Source: Christensenellaceae bacterium
GTDB taxonomy: Bacteria > Bacillota > Clostridia > Christensenellales > DTU072
Reading direction: 5' to 3'
Assembly (NCBI GenBank): GCA_031260775.1
Contig: JAISKW010000144.1
Coordinates: forward strand, 1 to 5,276
Length of the DNA: 5,276 nucleotides
Shown here: positions 4,370 to 5,276 of the stretch, piece after piece
Position numbering within the stretch: the stretch's first letter is position 1
Layout: each line of letters starts with the position of its first letter
The notes under the pieces: model-generated
Databases searched by the model: none
The model's input: only the letters and a program-made list of their open reading frames with translations
Told to the model about the DNA's origin: nothing
Position numbers and translations under genes: made by a program

Positions 4370-5193
4370 AATAATTGTGTGAGTTTAATAAATTCGTCGG
4401 GTAATAGCTCTTCCGCTCTTGCCGTATCGGATTTACCCATTGCCGCAAGTGCCGCCGATACGCCGTTTTTACCGCCTTTTGATAAGGACTCAAGATTATT
4501 TTTAAGAGTTTTGCGGCGGTTTTGGAAAGCTATTTTGACGGTGTTGTTGACTTTTTTGAACTCCTCTGCGGATAAATCCGTACGGTCAAGCTCTATCCGA
4601 ACCACCGAACTATCGACGTCGGGTACGGGGAAAAACGCTTTGCGCGAAATGTCGCGCGTTTTGGTAACGGTGCCTTTGAGGCGTGCAAAAACGGTTAACG
4701 AACCGTAATCGGGGTCGCCGGGCGCAGCGGTCAATTTGCTTGCAACCTCTTTTTGAACGGTAACGGTTATGCTTTTTACAGAAAGAGAGGAATTTATGAA
4801 GCGCAAAATGAGCGGCGCGGTGATGTAATAGGGTATGTTCGCGCACACCTTGAACGGCTCGTTGTTTGTAATTGCCGAAAGCTCGCCGTCGGACATTTTC
4901 AAAACATCCGAATATACAACCTCAACATTTGATAAATCCGAAAGGGTTTTTTCCTGAATAGGTTTCAAGTCGGTATCTATTTCAAACGAAATTACCTTTT
5001 TGCAAACGACGGCAAGCGCACGTGTCAACGCGCCCGCGCCGGTGCCGACCTCTAAAACCAAATCGTCGGGGGTCGCGCCGCAGTCGGCGGCGATAGCGGA
5101 AAGAAGGTTAGTGCCGCTTAAAAAGTTTTGTCCCAACTGCTTTTTATAGCGGAAATTATTTTCTTTTATCGCGGCGTTGAAGTCCATTACCAC
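4366..5193 (-). CDS. rsmA: 16S rRNA dimethyladenosine transferase KsgA/RsmA
   Basis: This enzyme dimethylates two adjacent adenines in the 3'-terminal hairpin of 16S rRNA (A1518 and A1519 in E. coli) using S-adenosylmethionine, a late check in small-subunit assembly. From the GTG the product is 275 aa, normal for the family. Visible motifs are KKQLGQNFL (17-25), SAM-binding LEVGTGAGALT (47-57), the acidic residue in FEID (E71), D96 in SDVL, catalytic NIPYYI (119-124), QKEVA (147-151), and FQNRRKTLKNNL (223-234) in the C-terminal domain. No catalytic residue is missing. The start is uncertain: GTG at 5193, or ATG two codons later at 5187. I lean to ATG, which has a -10 box just upstream and needs no further bases. 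Neither start has a Shine-Dalgarno. It is the first gene of a pair with prmA, joined by a 4-bp ATGA overlap. Confidence 0.97.
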   Translation of the reverse strand: MVMDFNAAIKENNFRYKKQLGQNFLSGTNLLSAIAADCGATPDDLVLEVGTGAGALTRALAVVCKKVISFEIDTDLKPIQEKTLSDLSNVEVVYSDVLKMSDGELSAITNNEPFKVCANIPYYITAPLILRFINSSLSVKSITVTVQKEVASKLTAAPGDPDYGSLTVFARLKGTVTKTRDISRKAFFPVPDVDSSVVRIELDRTDLSAEEFKKVNNTVKIAFQNRRKTLKNNLESLSKGGKNGVSAALAAMGKSDTARAEELLPDEFIKLTQLL

Positions 5194-5276
5194 TAATTAT
5201 ACAGGGTCTTGGTGTTTTTTGTGAAAATCAAGGTTAGTGTATAATTATTGTACGCGTTAATTGTGCCATCATAGTC
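5193..5276 (-). CDS. possible C-terminal end of an unknown upstream gene
   Basis: A reading frame is open from the right window edge to TAG at 5193-5195, giving 27 residues beginning DYDGTINAYNNYTLTLI. The alternating pattern YTLTLIF would suit a beta-strand. The stop would share one base with the GTG codon of ksgA, or lie 5 bases before its ATG, compatible with translational coupling. Against it, 27 open codons are not rare by chance, the stretch is more AT-rich than the genes around it, and a second frame is also open for 12 codons before a stop. No family can be assigned. Confidence 0.3.
   Translation of the reverse strand, partial: DYDGTINAYNNYTLTLIFTKNTKTLYN
5196..5225 (-). promoter_or_regulatory. 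candidate promoter of ksgA-prmA
   Basis: On the minus strand TTCACA (5220-5225) and TATAAT (5196-5201) are separated by 18 bp, a good match to sigma-A consensus. The expected start is near 5189, two bases before the ATG at 5187, which would give an essentially leaderless mRNA and would exclude the GTG at 5193. This competes with the reading that the same bases encode the end of an upstream gene, although promoters can lie inside coding DNA. Confidence 0.45.
5240..5245 (+). promoter_or_regulatory. possible divergent -10 box
   Basis: A TATAAT on the plus strand with only a weak -35 (TTTTGT at 17 bp). If real it would drive a gene beyond the right edge; no plus-strand start codon is seen in the remaining 31 bases. 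Low weight. Confidence 0.15.

Noticed and set aside
4334..4708. 124-codon plus-strand open frame
   Set aside because: Antisense to ksgA and the start of prmA; a by-product of the codon pattern of those genes.
1..5276. CRISPR array, tRNA/rRNA genes, insertion sequences
   Set aside because: No regularly spaced direct repeats, no cloverleaf or rRNA core sequences, and no transposase-like frame were found.

Overview
All genes supported in this window lie on the minus strand, so the transcription order runs from high to low coordinates. The window looks like a piece of an uncultured Clostridia (Bacillota) chromosome. The reasons are an RpoB N-terminus of Firmicutes type carrying an extra segment that I recall from clostridial RpoB, two strong AGGAGG-type ribosome binding sites, a cobalamin riboswitch in its common clostridial form, and an ECF-type S component linked to a small lipoprotein. 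An assignment near Christensenellales or similar gut lineages is a guess. The genes are of moderate GC and the spacers are AT-rich.

Reading along the minus strand from the right edge: at 5193-5276 there may be the last 27 codons of an unknown upstream gene, or else an AT-rich spacer with a promoter. Next come ksgA/rsmA (16S rRNA dimethyladenosine transferase) and prmA (ribosomal protein L11 methyltransferase). They share an ATGA overlap and form a small ribosome-modification operon. Right after prmA is a TATAAT box, and exactly where its transcript should start begins a complete cobalamin (B12) riboswitch aptamer (3271-3427) closed by an 8-bp P1. About 80 nt after the aptamer is a hairpin that looks like an intrinsic terminator and also holds the ribosome binding site of the next gene in its 3' arm. 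The controlled genes are a small lipoprotein of DUF4430 / transcobalamin-C-terminal-like type and, 2 bp downstream, a six-helix ECF S component with a TTG start. Together they read as a B12-regulated corrinoid uptake module: a surface lipoprotein plus a membrane substrate-binding subunit, with the shared EcfA/EcfT energizing module presumably encoded elsewhere.

Below this is an unannotated 31-residue single-helix membrane peptide with an excellent Shine-Dalgarno and a perfect 8-bp inverted repeat directly upstream. Then follow 288 bp without a gene, holding a short palindromic repeat, a candidate promoter and a long structured leader of three hairpins. The leader ends at rpoB (RNA polymerase beta subunit), whose first 554 codons occupy the rest of the window up to and including most of the rifampicin-resistance region.

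The points of most interest are the B12 switch / lipoprotein / S-component module with its combined terminator and RBS hairpin, the hidden 31-aa peptide, the structured rpoB leader in a locus where rplJ-rplL are not the adjacent genes, and natural substitutions in the RpoB rifampicin pocket.
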